NCBI GenBank assembly: GCA_965232455.1
Contig: OZ246981.1
Coordinates: 3,906,001 to 3,970,000, forward strand
Reading direction: 5' to 3'
DNA: 64,000 nucleotides
Origin: JBFGFX01 sp965232455
Lineage (GTDB): Bacteria; Pseudomonadota; Gammaproteobacteria; Steroidobacterales; Woeseiaceae
The notes beneath the pieces were generated by a model, which worked only from the letters and a program-made list of their open reading frames with translations, was not told where the DNA came from and made no database searches. The position numbers and the translations under genes were made by a program. Positions 44,923-53,587 of the stretch are shown one piece after another (the stretch's first letter is position 1; each line of letters begins with the position of its first letter).

Positions 44923-46431
44923 ATGGGCGACCGTCAGAAGTCGATTGGAAAAATTGTCATTCTGGGCGGCGGAAGCGCGGGTTGGATTGTCGCAAACGCG
45001 CTCGTCAGGCGCTGGGGAAACGACGGCGTCGGCATCACGCTGGTCGAATCGCCCGCGATCGGCACCGTGGGCGTGGGCGAAGGGTCGACACCCCGGCTGA
45101 AGATCTTTTTCGACGACATCGGCGTGGCGGAGTCCGAGTGGATGCCGCCATGCCGGGCGACTTACAAAAACGGCATCTCCTTTGTCGATTGGTCGACCCG
45201 GCCCGGCTACAAACGTTATTTCCATCCGTTTGCATCACAGCTCGACCAGCACACGAAAACGGCGTTTTACTTCAACACCCATGCACGGCGCCAGGGTGCG
45301 GACGTGCATGCCCATCCGGACCGGTTCTTCGTCGCCGCGACCCTGGCCGAGAACAGGCAGGGCCCGATACCGCGTGAAAACTTCCCGTTCGTCCAGGAAT
45401 ACGGTTATCACTTCGATGCGGGGCTGCTCGGTGATTTCCTTAGGCAAAAGGCGAAAGAACGCGGCGTCAAGCACGTCCAGGCGCGCGTGGTGGCCGTGCA
45501 CCGGACCGACAGCGGCGACCTTGCGAGCCTGCAGACCGACACGGACGATACCATCGAGGGCGACTTTTTCGTGGACTGCTCGGGATTCCGGGCAAGCCTG
45601 ATACAGGAAACCCTGGAGACGCCGTTCCGGTCGTTCAACGAGAATCTGTTCAACGATTCCGCGGTAGTGCTGCCGACCGAACAGGACGCCGACATCGGCT
45701 CGCAAACCGTCTCCACCGCGATGAAACACGGCTGGGCCTGGGAGATACCGCTGACGCACCGGATCGGCAACGGCTACGTCTACGGCTCCGCGTTTTGCTC
45801 AAAAGACGACGCCGAAACCGAGCTGCGCGCGAAGCTGGGGTTGCTGGACGGCAACACCGAGGCACGCCACCTGAAAATGAAAGTGGGTCAGGTCGAGAAA
45901 CACTGGAACCGAAACTGCCTGGCGATCGGGCTGTCGCAGGGTTTCGTCGAGCCGCTGGAAGCCACGGCGCTGAACGTCGTCTGCGAAACCGTTTATGATT
46001 TCATCGAGACGGTCGACGCGGCGTCGCCGATCGACCAGGCGAAAAAGGCGTTCAACGACAGGGCGACGCTGAGATTCGAGAAAATCCGCGACTACATCGT
46101 CGCCCACTACATCATGAACACGCGCGACGATACGGACTACTGGCGACAAAACGGCGCCAACACGCACATTTCGGACCGGCTGCGGCAGATCGTGCAGATA
46201 TGGAAGGAAGGCAAGAGCCTGAGCCGGGAAATCGAACGATTGAACATCCCGACGTCGTATACGGCAATGTCCTGGTATTGCCTGTTAGCGGGTTACGGCT
46301 TTTATCCCGAGCTTCGCGAGTTGCCGGCGGGCCTTTCGGTTGCGAAGCAGTTCGACATGGAAGAAGTTGATGATTTCATTCGGCGGTGTGCAATGAATTT
46401 TCGTTCGCAGGGAGAGCTGCTGCGTTCTTGA
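44923..46431 (+). CDS. Tryptophan-halogenase-family flavoprotein (copy 2)
   Basis: The 502-aa paralogue of the protein at 38667 keeps the FAD motif GGGSAGW, the equivalent lysine K82 (ATYKNG) and WxWxIP (GWAWEIP). It directly follows malQ with a nine-base gap and must share its transcript and LacI-type control. The two copies match along their full length but are clearly diverged, which suggests different substrates or partners rather than a recent duplication. The substrate is unknown. Confidence 0.92.
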   Translation: MGDRQKSIGKIVILGGGSAGWIVANALVRRWGNDGVGITLVESPAIGTVGVGEGSTPRLKIFFDDIGVAESEWMPPCRATYKNGISFVDWSTRPGYKRYFHPFASQLDQHTKTAFYFNTHARRQGADVHAHPDRFFVAATLAENRQGPIPRENFPFVQEYGYHFDAGLLGDFLRQKAKERGVKHVQARVVAVHRTDSGDLASLQTDTDDTIEGDFFVDCSGFRASLIQETLETPFRSFNENLFNDSAVVLPTEQDADIGSQTVSTAMKHGWAWEIPLTHRIGNGYVYGSAFCSKDDAETELRAKLGLLDGNTEARHLKMKVGQVEKHWNRNCLAIGLSQGFVEPLEATALNVVCETVYDFIETVDAASPIDQAKKAFNDRATLRFEKIRDYIVAHYIMNTRDDTDYWRQNGANTHISDRLRQIVQIWKEGKSLSREIERLNIPTSYTAMSWYCLLAGYGFYPELRELPAGLSVAKQFDMEEVDDFIRRCAMNFRSQGELLRS

Positions 46432-46565
46432 TGAATACTCCGACTTATCGTGCAGGGATCTCCGATATCCTGGACGACCTGAGACCGACAATCGACAGGA
46501 TTCATCGGAGGTACGAACCAGCGAACGAAGCGGTGATGAATTGGCGTAACGGTGCGTACACTTGA
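46431..46565 (+). CDS. Possible small coupled ORF (44 aa) after halogenase 2
   Basis: An ATG overlaps the halogenase stop codon (TGATG) and opens a 44-codon frame beginning MNTPTYRAGISDILDDLR. The predicted peptide is helical and charged. There is no clear ribosome site, so translation would rely on coupling. It could equally be chance or a remnant of a longer gene. Confidence 0.3.
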   Translation: MNTPTYRAGISDILDDLRPTIDRIHRRYEPANEAVMNWRNGAYT

Positions 46566-46940
46566 GATTGCAGGTGTTTATCACCTAGACCCAAAGAAAA
46601 TCGAGCGAAGTTCCGGATAAAGACTGTTTATTGTTCGGTTGCTCTATTTCTATTTACCCCTCGATTCGACAAGCTCGTTCACCGGGAACGCCGCGGCGTT
46701 TCTCCGGGACCTGCCGGTTGCCTTATGCCCCCGGCGAATATGCAGGCGGCGGGTCGTCGAAGTGAACGCTCACGCATCCCCACGATTAAGATCTGCCGCC
46801 ACTCACCCAATCCCGGTGGCGCTTCGTCGGAAAACGACCACGAGTCGCCTAATCGCATGATTTTTTGACCACTTTCGGCTGATATAATGAAACAATCGAC
46901 ATTGACCGATGCCTATTTATAAGAACCAAAAGAGGTCAAT
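46566..46940 (+). other. Intergenic region upstream of the ECF sigma factor
   Basis: About 375 bases with no supportable gene. The last 80 bases are AT-rich and contain the sigma gene's promoter. TTGACC occurs twice (46865-46870 and 46902-46907), which could be a regulatory word. Confidence 0.5.
46880..46888 (+). promoter_or_regulatory. Extended -10 promoter of the ECF sigma gene
   Basis: TGATATAAT is a perfect extended -10 (TG-N-TATAAT), 52 bases before the start codon. The upstream T-run gives only a weak -35. Confidence 0.55.
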
Positions 46941-47549
46941 TTGCGGCACGTAAACAACACAGTCGAGAGCATCGCGCCCCAGGTTCTGGTCGAACGTATC
47001 CGCGCGGGGCAAAAGAGCGCCGAATCTGAGCTGGTCAGACGCTACAGTCGTGCAATCATGATGATGCTCGAACAACGGACGGGTGACGTTCAGCGGGCGG
47101 AGGACATTCATCAGGACACCTTTTGCATCGTGTTGCAGCGTCTTCGGACGAAGGGTATCGACGACCCGTCGCGAATTTCGGCGTTTATACATAAGACCGC
47201 GATCAATATTCTGATCGGGGACTACCGGAAGGAGACGCGCAGGCAAACCTACCCAAATACGGATCTCATCCAGCGGCACATTGATACGAATTCGGATCAG
47301 CTGAGGCAGCTGATCCGAGATGAAGGCGATCAGGCGATCCGCACGGCGATCCAGGAACTGAGCAACGAGCGAGACAGGGAGTTGTTGTACCGCTTCTATA
47401 TTCTTCAGCAGGAAAAACCGACCGTCTGCAAGGCTCTGCGCCTTACGACTCAGCACTTCGATCGGGTCATTTCCAGGGCGCGGAAACGGTTTCGCGAGCT
47501 GGTCGAAAGGAAACACCTGCCGGTCATTGGCCTGGACGAAAGTGCATGA
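46941..47549 (+). CDS. ECF-type sigma-70 family RNA polymerase sigma factor
   Basis: The 202-aa protein starts at a TTG preceded by AGAGG at six bases; no ATG fits the conserved region 2. Region 2 is at about residues 30-75 (LVRRYSRAIMMMLEQRTGD with AEDIHQDTFCIVLQRL). Region 4 is at about 135-190, with the helix-turn-helix TVCKALRLTTQHFDRVISRARKRF. It should redirect RNA polymerase to a small regulon. The next gene encodes a one-helix membrane protein that may act as its regulator. The nearby TPR-CHAT gene, convergent, is a plausible member of the same functional set. Confidence 0.9.
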   Translation: MRHVNNTVESIAPQVLVERIRAGQKSAESELVRRYSRAIMMMLEQRTGDVQRAEDIHQDTFCIVLQRLRTKGIDDPSRISAFIHKTAINILIGDYRKETRRQTYPNTDLIQRHIDTNSDQLRQLIRDEGDQAIRTAIQELSNERDRELLYRFYILQQEKPTVCKALRLTTQHFDRVISRARKRFRELVERKHLPVIGLDESA

Positions 47550-47627
47550 TCCATCAATCCGGGCAGAGAGGATTCGCCCGCCAAGCACAGTTAGTGTGTG
47601 ACTTCGGATCTCCGGGTGCAGATAATC

Positions 47628-48302
47628 ATGGATAAGACCTACATCGACGACCAACAGGTAGTGGCGCGCTACGTGCAGGGTAAACTCACCGGCGAGGAGC
47701 TGAACGCGTTCGAGATCTACATGCTCGACAATCCCGGTATCGTCGATGAAATCGAATACGCGAAGGGCATGCAGGAATCACTCGAAAGCGCCAAACACGA
47801 ACTCTTCGGCGCCGAAGCATCCCAGTCCCTCGCGCCGTCGCATACCGGTTTCTGGCTGAGCCGCAAGCATGCGACGGCGGCCACCGTATTGCTGGCTGTG
47901 ACGTTGACGTTCTCGGCTTATCTCTACCGGCAGACCGGGGGGCTGCAGGACGAAATCGAGGCGCTGCAAAACCCGATTTCGCTGGTGGAAGACGTCTGGC
48001 TCGAGCCTGTGCGCAGCGCGCGCGCTCGGGTGATCGAGAGTAGAAGGGGTACTGCTCTGGTGCTGCGAGTGGACATCAGTGCGACACAGGCGAGATCCTA
48101 CTCCGCCGAGATCCGCGGCAACGGCGGCGACTACCTGTGGACGCAGTCCGATATCCGCCCCGACGGTGAACAGTCAATCAGGCTGCTGCTGTCAAACCTG
48201 CCGCCGGGAGAGTATCGCCTGTTCGTGACCGCGTCCGACAGCGCCGGTTCCACCACGCCGGTTGATGAGTACCTTTTATCGTTGCGGCAGACGGAAGAAT
48301 AA
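47628..48302 (+). CDS. Single-helix membrane protein, possible anti-sigma factor
   Basis: The ATG at 47628 gives 224 aa; a GTG ten codons earlier is also possible and neither has a strong ribosome site. The N-terminal cytosolic part (YVQGKLTGEELNAFEIYMLDNPGIVDEIEYAKGMQ) resembles the zinc-less start of anti-sigma-like proteins. One membrane helix follows near residue 85 (ATVLLAVTLTFSAYLY), then a periplasmic beta domain (ALVLRVDISATQARSYSAEIRG through LPPGEYRLFVTA). Its position right after an ECF sigma gene makes a sigma-regulator role likely by inference. Confidence 0.72.
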   Translation: MDKTYIDDQQVVARYVQGKLTGEELNAFEIYMLDNPGIVDEIEYAKGMQESLESAKHELFGAEASQSLAPSHTGFWLSRKHATAATVLLAVTLTFSAYLYRQTGGLQDEIEALQNPISLVEDVWLEPVRSARARVIESRRGTALVLRVDISATQARSYSAEIRGNGGDYLWTQSDIRPDGEQSIRLLLSNLPPGEYRLFVTASDSAGSTTPVDEYLLSLRQTEE

Positions 48303-48382
48303 CGGGACCGAATCGAACGCGGTTCGCCGACCGGGCGCCGCACCCGCCTCCCGCGGCACCTATCCGTCACCGCACCCTGAAA

Positions 48383-50929
48383 TCAACGCGGGCCTGACAG
48401 TGCATGAGCGCTTGTGAGCACGTAGGCGCTCCAGTAGAAGGGATCCTTGTACCGCGGGTGCTCCTTTAGAGCGAGCTGCGCGTGTCGCATGGACTCCGCG
48501 AGACCCAGCTTCTGCGTTTTGAATGCCGCATAAAACTCGTGCATGAAGAGCGCCGTTGCCCGGTCGGAAACCGGCCATAAGGTGGAAATTACCGAATCCG
48601 CCCCTTGACCGAGAAAGGTCCGGGTGAGACTTAGCGTCCCTTCGCCCGCCAGCTGCCGACCGCGGGCCGTATCACAGGCGCTGATCACTACCAGTTCGGC
48701 ATCGATATGCTGGGCCGCGATTTCCGCCATCGAGACGAAGCCGTTATCCGACAAGCCGTCCGTCGCCAGTGCAAAGCCGATCAGTTCGGGAGTGTCTTCG
48801 TTGAAGTATCCGTGAGTGGCAAGGTGCAGAACGCGGGCTTGCAGCACCTCCTCCGAAAATAGATTGTTTCGATTCGCCTCACGCCCGGTGAATACGACAC
48901 TCTCGTTCGGCTCGTAGAGTTCTCGCAGCATGTTGGCTTCCCTCGCCGAGTACGGCAGGCGCGACAGGCTGGAAGACCAACTGCGGAAGCCTTCTGAAAG
49001 CGTACCCGATCGGTCGTCATCGACCGCGTCGCCGAATTGCGGGTCGGCGAAAACCGCCAACTCGAGCCTGTCATCGCGGGGTTGCCGCCGGGGCGGTGAA
49101 AAATACTCGCTCAGAGACGGCACGACAGTGATGGCCGCAACGTCGCTGACGGACTTCCCGTCGATGCCAATGGCGGAGAACGGCAGACCGTGCATGCCGT
49201 CTGCCGGCACGAACAGGATCTGGTTGACGCCCTCATCCAACGGGACGCCATCCAGCATCAAGCTCGACAGCGTAGCCACGTTGTCGGTCGATCGACTCCC
49301 GGCAACGGTAAGCTCGTAAAGCGCCCCGTCGTTCAGTGCCCGGATGCGTGAGCGCGGCCCGATGCGTGAAACGTCCCACGAATCGGCGCCGATGACGTAC
49401 CGCCAGACGCTTTCCGGCCCGGCGAAATACGACAGTACAATCTGCTTCGGCGCGAGTCGCGCCTGTACGTCACCGACGCTCAGCAACGGCAGTTTCGTCG
49501 GAGCGATAGTGGTCCCGTTTACGGCAAAAAACGCTTCTCGTGCAACATTGAACCTGCGCTCGGACTCGCGATTGTCCGATTTGCTCGTCCGACCGCCGAG
49601 CAGGGTGCTTACGAGCTCGCGCCACTCGTCCCGCCCGGCCGGATTGTTTTGCTGGCGATTCAAAATCGCCTCCCACCGGCGCTGACGGAAGCTTACGGCG
49701 CGTGCACGCTCGATCGTCTCGAACGCCAGCAAAGCCAGATCCTGTGGGGTCGATTCGGCGCCCGTGTTCAACAGGAACTCGACGTGCTCGGCATAGTGTT
49801 TGTAGGTCTTGGCGCTCCATAGGGGACCCAGGCGCAGCGTTTCGAATTCGGTCCGCTGGTCCTCTATCAACGCAAACATGTCGCCGGCCTGCTCGATGGC
49901 CTCGTCGGTTCGGCCCAAAGACGCAAAGACGTGCCGCAGCACACCCATGAGCTCTATCTGCCCAAAGGGATCCCGACCGTTTTCCGCATGTCCGTCAAGC
50001 TTTTCGGTCGCAAAAGCCAACGCCTCTGCCTCCCTGCCCAACTCAAAGAGCAACAGCGCGTGATTTGCATACATCGTCAGCTTGCTGGCCTGCAAGTCGT
50101 ATTTGCTTTCGTCCGCCAAAAGCGCCTCGCTGACGCGAATGGCGTCGTCCAGCCGGCCGAGATGCATCAGATCGACGACGAGTTCCTGCCGCGTCGTCGC
50201 TTCGTCATGACTCAGGTTCTGCGCGGCAAAGTACTCGGCGGCGATCGAGTGCTGCTCAAAGGCCGCGGCCGGGTCACCCAATTCCCGTTGTTGAGTCGCC
50301 AACATGGATCGGCTGACCATTGCGGACCTCGAGATACCGGCGCGCTCGAAGAAGAACAGGCTCCGCTCGGCATGATCCCTCGCCTGTCGCAGATCCCCCA
50401 GGGATCGGTAGAGACCACTTACGTTGAAGTGTAAACGTCCCTGCCCGAGGTCGGGCGCACCTTGCTCCGCAAAAACCAGACCCGCATGAAACGCCGTCTG
50501 GGCGGCCCTTAGCTCCCCGAGCTTCTGATACATCATCCCCAGGTTATTCGACACCCGTGTCAGGGCCTCGGAATCCCCGATCCGTTCGTAGTGCTGCCGC
50601 GACAGCAGCAGATTGTCGATGACCTGGGATTCCGCTCCCGTTACAAAATACCAACCGGCAAGATTGTTATAGGCCTCCGCGAGTACGCCGGGCGCATCCA
50701 GCTCTCCGGCGATCGCCATGGCCAGATCAAGCTGACGACGGGACTCTTGCAGCCAATCGACGCCGTTTTCGCTGGCGGCGGACTGCGTCCATGCAACCCG
50801 GAGCAACGTCAGGCCGTATTCGTTGCGTATTTCTGCAAGATCCCGTGTTTGTTGGCGATTTTCTTCGGGGGCGGCCTCCAAGACCGCTTCGAGTTCACGC
50901 AGCGCCCGTTCGTACAGTGGCGCCGCCAC
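48383..50929 (-). CDS. TPR-CHAT protein (caspase-like protease)
   Basis: This 848-aa reading from the GTG at 50929 has TPR pairs over about residues 60-400 (AYNNLAGWYFVTGAESQ; VSNNLGMMYQKLGELRAAQTAF; LHFNVSGLYRSLGDLRQARDHAERSL). The C-terminal CHAT domain has the catalytic dyad H706 (LHLATHGYFN) and C752 (VISACDTARG). CHAT proteases are caspase/separase relatives. The frame stays open upstream and encodes a signal-peptide-like segment (IAWVLLLGGFFCHGVVAGADD) without a normal start codon. The true protein is therefore probably longer and exported, and the start may be hidden by a one-base indel near 51043-51045. Confidence 0.85.
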   Translation of the reverse strand: MAAPLYERALRELEAVLEAAPEENRQQTRDLAEIRNEYGLTLLRVAWTQSAASENGVDWLQESRRQLDLAMAIAGELDAPGVLAEAYNNLAGWYFVTGAESQVIDNLLLSRQHYERIGDSEALTRVSNNLGMMYQKLGELRAAQTAFHAGLVFAEQGAPDLGQGRLHFNVSGLYRSLGDLRQARDHAERSLFFFERAGISRSAMVSRSMLATQQRELGDPAAAFEQHSIAAEYFAAQNLSHDEATTRQELVVDLMHLGRLDDAIRVSEALLADESKYDLQASKLTMYANHALLLFELGREAEALAFATEKLDGHAENGRDPFGQIELMGVLRHVFASLGRTDEAIEQAGDMFALIEDQRTEFETLRLGPLWSAKTYKHYAEHVEFLLNTGAESTPQDLALLAFETIERARAVSFRQRRWEAILNRQQNNPAGRDEWRELVSTLLGGRTSKSDNRESERRFNVAREAFFAVNGTTIAPTKLPLLSVGDVQARLAPKQIVLSYFAGPESVWRYVIGADSWDVSRIGPRSRIRALNDGALYELTVAGSRSTDNVATLSSLMLDGVPLDEGVNQILFVPADGMHGLPFSAIGIDGKSVSDVAAITVVPSLSEYFSPPRRQPRDDRLELAVFADPQFGDAVDDDRSGTLSEGFRSWSSSLSRLPYSAREANMLRELYEPNESVVFTGREANRNNLFSEEVLQARVLHLATHGYFNEDTPELIGFALATDGLSDNGFVSMAEIAAQHIDAELVVISACDTARGRQLAGEGTLSLTRTFLGQGADSVISTLWPVSDRATALFMHEFYAAFKTQKLGLAESMRHAQLALKEHPRYKDPFYWSAYVLTSAHALSGPR

Positions 50930-51071
50930 CCGCCAACGCTCGGCCTCAAGCTCCGCTTTCGCTTTTTCCCAGGTCGAGCGGTATGTGCGGTCATCGGCTC
51001 CGGCGACGACGCCGTGACAAAAGAAGCCGCCCAGCAGCAGAACCCATGCAATCCTTCGCTTTGGATCAGAT

Positions 51072-51533
51072 CTACCCGCGCCAGGTCCAGGCCGCGACGA
51101 CGCTGTCGTCGCCTGTTTGTTTCTCGAAGTATAAATTTGCGACCCTTTTAGTTGCCGTTACTTTTTCGACGCAAACTTTCGTCAGATTCCACCCGTCTAT
51201 TGTTGAAACCGTACTGCGGTCGTCACATATCTTCTTGTCGTCTCCGGTGAACGCGCGATCCTGGATGTCCGCCGCAAATCCGGCGTTCCAGGCAGGCCCC
51301 AAGTAAATCTTGATGGCATCGTCGAAGTCAACCGTCTTTCCGGGAAATTTAGCGATTGCAAAAGATTCGTCGCCCGGCGCAATATCGGGTAGATACGTCT
51401 CGAACCCGGCGGGGTAATCGGCTCTCCGCAGCGTCTTGCCGGCGCGAGACAGCTCCGCGCTGTCCGCAAATGACACGATCGTCCAATCGGCGTAGGCATG
51501 ATTCTGAAAGTGACTGAGCGCCGTCATGAGCAT
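51072..51533 (-). CDS. Hypothetical protein between CHAT and peroxidase genes
   Basis: The 153-aa protein starts at the ATG at 51533 (a second ATG lies two codons in). No signal peptide or membrane helix is seen. It contains the phrases DFDDAIKIYLGPAWNAGFAADIQDRAF and VCVEKVTATKRVANLYFEKQ. Two cysteines in the C-terminal half are not in a known motif. I do not recognise it. It lies between the peroxidase and the CHAT gene on the same strand, so the three may be one transcript. Confidence 0.68.
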   Translation of the reverse strand: MLMTALSHFQNHAYADWTIVSFADSAELSRAGKTLRRADYPAGFETYLPDIAPGDESFAIAKFPGKTVDFDDAIKIYLGPAWNAGFAADIQDRAFTGDDKKICDDRSTVSTIDGWNLTKVCVEKVTATKRVANLYFEKQTGDDSVVAAWTWRG

Positions 51534-51624
51534 TCTACCAGGACGCAGTGGGGAGTCGTGTTAGGTCTTTCCGGTGTCGTTTTTTGCATGGGTGTCTCCT
51601 TCTGAGTTGTTCTTGTAAAAGCAT

Positions 51625-53046
51625 TCAGTGATCGTCGGGATAGGTGAATACGATCAGGTCTTCCAGAGTAAGTTCGTTACGCAGCGCCGGCTTTTTCCTC
51701 CAACCCAGCACCTGGTTTATCACCGATACGTCCGGCGACCATGCTTTGTCTACCTGGTCTTGCGCGTAGTGCACGGCTGCTGATAATCCATCCGCGACCA
51801 GCCATCCACCCAGTGTGCCCAGCGTTGCCAGAACGCCCGCACCGCGCTCTCTGACGTACTGATGCGCCTCGCTAAGCACATAGGCCCAGAGCGGCGTCTG
51901 CCTTTTGAGCAAAGAGTTCCGCGGAAGGTTGTCGAACAGCCTGGATTCCTTCATGACGTCGAGACCGACGTCGTCCGCGAGCTGCGGGTGCCAGTCTCGC
52001 AGCTGATCGCAGATCTCCTGGCCGGTGGCCAGCCCGAGTTCCCTGCCCCGGCGCAGATTGAGGTCTATGATGTCCGCATCACCGAAATCCCGCACGAGAT
52101 GCCGCATCGCTTTGGTGATGCTGGTGTTGATGCGCAGCGCCTGGTTCACAGCGCGACCCGTACGTTCACCCCAGCCCGCATGGTCCCGGAACCGGAAGAA
52201 CATCCCCCAATCCACGATCATTTCTTCCGGCAGTAGAACACCGTTTCCGAGCCTGAATTTGCCGGTGAATTGGAGCAGGTCTTCGAGCTCTACGGAGGGA
52301 GAGTGGGTACCGGTGAGCTTGTATTTCTCCTTGATCATGCTGTGACCGAACCGAAAAGCGGCGCCGGAAAACTCCACCGGCATTGCCGGCGCGCTTTTGC
52401 CTCTCGGCAGCAGCGCACCGCGACGATTACAAACAACGTGCTCGTAGACTTTCTCGGGCAAGATCTGGCGGGCGAAGTCGTGCATTGCGATCCACTGATA
52501 GCTCGCTATGGCTTCGCTTCGCGCCCGTCGGAACACGTCGCCTGACTCCGAACCGTTGCCGTTCGACCGGCTCGTGTAGAAATCGATGAGCCTGTTGTGA
52601 AAACGCATGAACAAAACGTGCATCTGGGCGACCAGCAGATTTTCGTCGTTGCGCGCGTCTGCAATCAACGCCATTCCGTCCGGGCGGCGGAACAGATCGC
52701 GACGTTTCCCGTTCTCCGTTTCACCCAGTACGAATTTGCCGGTCTGCCGCTCGTAGGTGACGATCGAGTCATCCAGCCCGCCGCCGTACAAGCTGCTCAG
52801 GTCGAGCGCCGGTCTGTGCATTTGCTCGAGGTCTTTTACATGCGCCGGGTCTCTTTCCGGAAACCTCGAACTGCGGCGCAGCTCACTGAGATCGTGAGCA
52901 AGAAACTGTCCGAAGTAGGTATAACCGGCGGGAATACCGCTCGCGTTTTGCTGATCCGCTCGCATGGTTCTGACGAGTACGGTGAGATCGGCATCACTTA
53001 CCGTCGTGGCGGTCTCGAAGAGCCGCACGAAGTTCCAGTTTTGCAT
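51625..53046 (-). CDS. Animal-type heme peroxidase family protein
   Basis: The 473-aa protein matches the animal heme peroxidase (An_peroxidase) family. The distal H51-D52 pair lies in GQFLAHDLS, the region IADARNDENLLVAQMHVLFMRFHN is at about 128-151, the proximal histidine H235 is in FRFGHSM, and a later LRRGRELGL resembles the conserved C-terminal arginine region. In this family the Asp is linked covalently to heme. No signal peptide is visible, so the bacterial enzyme may act in the cytosol or leave by a type I-like route. It would oxidise halides or organic substrates with hydrogen peroxide. Its link to the CHAT gene is positional only. Confidence 0.9.
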   Translation of the reverse strand: MQNWNFVRLFETATTVSDADLTVLVRTMRADQQNASGIPAGYTYFGQFLAHDLSELRRSSRFPERDPAHVKDLEQMHRPALDLSSLYGGGLDDSIVTYERQTGKFVLGETENGKRRDLFRRPDGMALIADARNDENLLVAQMHVLFMRFHNRLIDFYTSRSNGNGSESGDVFRRARSEAIASYQWIAMHDFARQILPEKVYEHVVCNRRGALLPRGKSAPAMPVEFSGAAFRFGHSMIKEKYKLTGTHSPSVELEDLLQFTGKFRLGNGVLLPEEMIVDWGMFFRFRDHAGWGERTGRAVNQALRINTSITKAMRHLVRDFGDADIIDLNLRRGRELGLATGQEICDQLRDWHPQLADDVGLDVMKESRLFDNLPRNSLLKRQTPLWAYVLSEAHQYVRERGAGVLATLGTLGGWLVADGLSAAVHYAQDQVDKAWSPDVSVINQVLGWRKKPALRNELTLEDLIVFTYPDDH

Positions 53047-53587
53047 CGTTCCTGTTTAGTTCGCGGCGAGCGGTGTTCCCGGATGCGACTAACCTGCCGT
53101 TTTATGGCAATTCCCCCCAGCATGGCCTGCCGGCGACGTCGTCACCCGCAGCCGCGCTGAATCCTACGCAAGCCTTTGAATAATTGAGAGTATCGGAGAC
53201 CTGGATACCGCTCATGATGTCAGGGCCCGGACACGCTGGAACAGGACGCGTATCGGACCGCGATACAACCAGCCTCGACCTCTCCCGGGTGTCGTCGTTG
53301 ATCCGATGATGAACGGCGCTTCCGCTCCGTTGACGGCCAACGCGCTTTGACCGTCGGTGGCTGGGAGGAATCGCGGTGTGGCAACACTATCCAGATGGAC
53401 ATTCAGTCTTCGCCGCATCCGTTCTCCGCCGCGGCAAGACCCGCAACTCGAACGCCGCATTCGGTGCCATACTTATTCGTGGGCGACCGCGCAATCCGTA
53501 TTCCGCGATGGGGACAGAGTTTTTTCGAGAGATAGACACTCACCGTATTCAACCGCGGCGCGGTAGCCGAAGGTCGGAGGTGGAGTC
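53047..53587. other. Intergenic region between the peroxidase and the SLOG-TIR gene
   Basis: This 541-base gap has no ORF with convincing coding character; short frames on both strands lack ribosome sites. The only clear signal is the ribosome site GGAGGTGGAG before the TIR start at 53588. It must contain the promoter of the six-gene cluster, which I could not place. Confidence 0.5.

Noticed and set aside
53212..53460. An 82-codon minus-strand frame in the gap before the SLOG-TIR gene
   Set aside because: It has no ribosome site, no recognisable family, and competing frames of similar size on the other strand.
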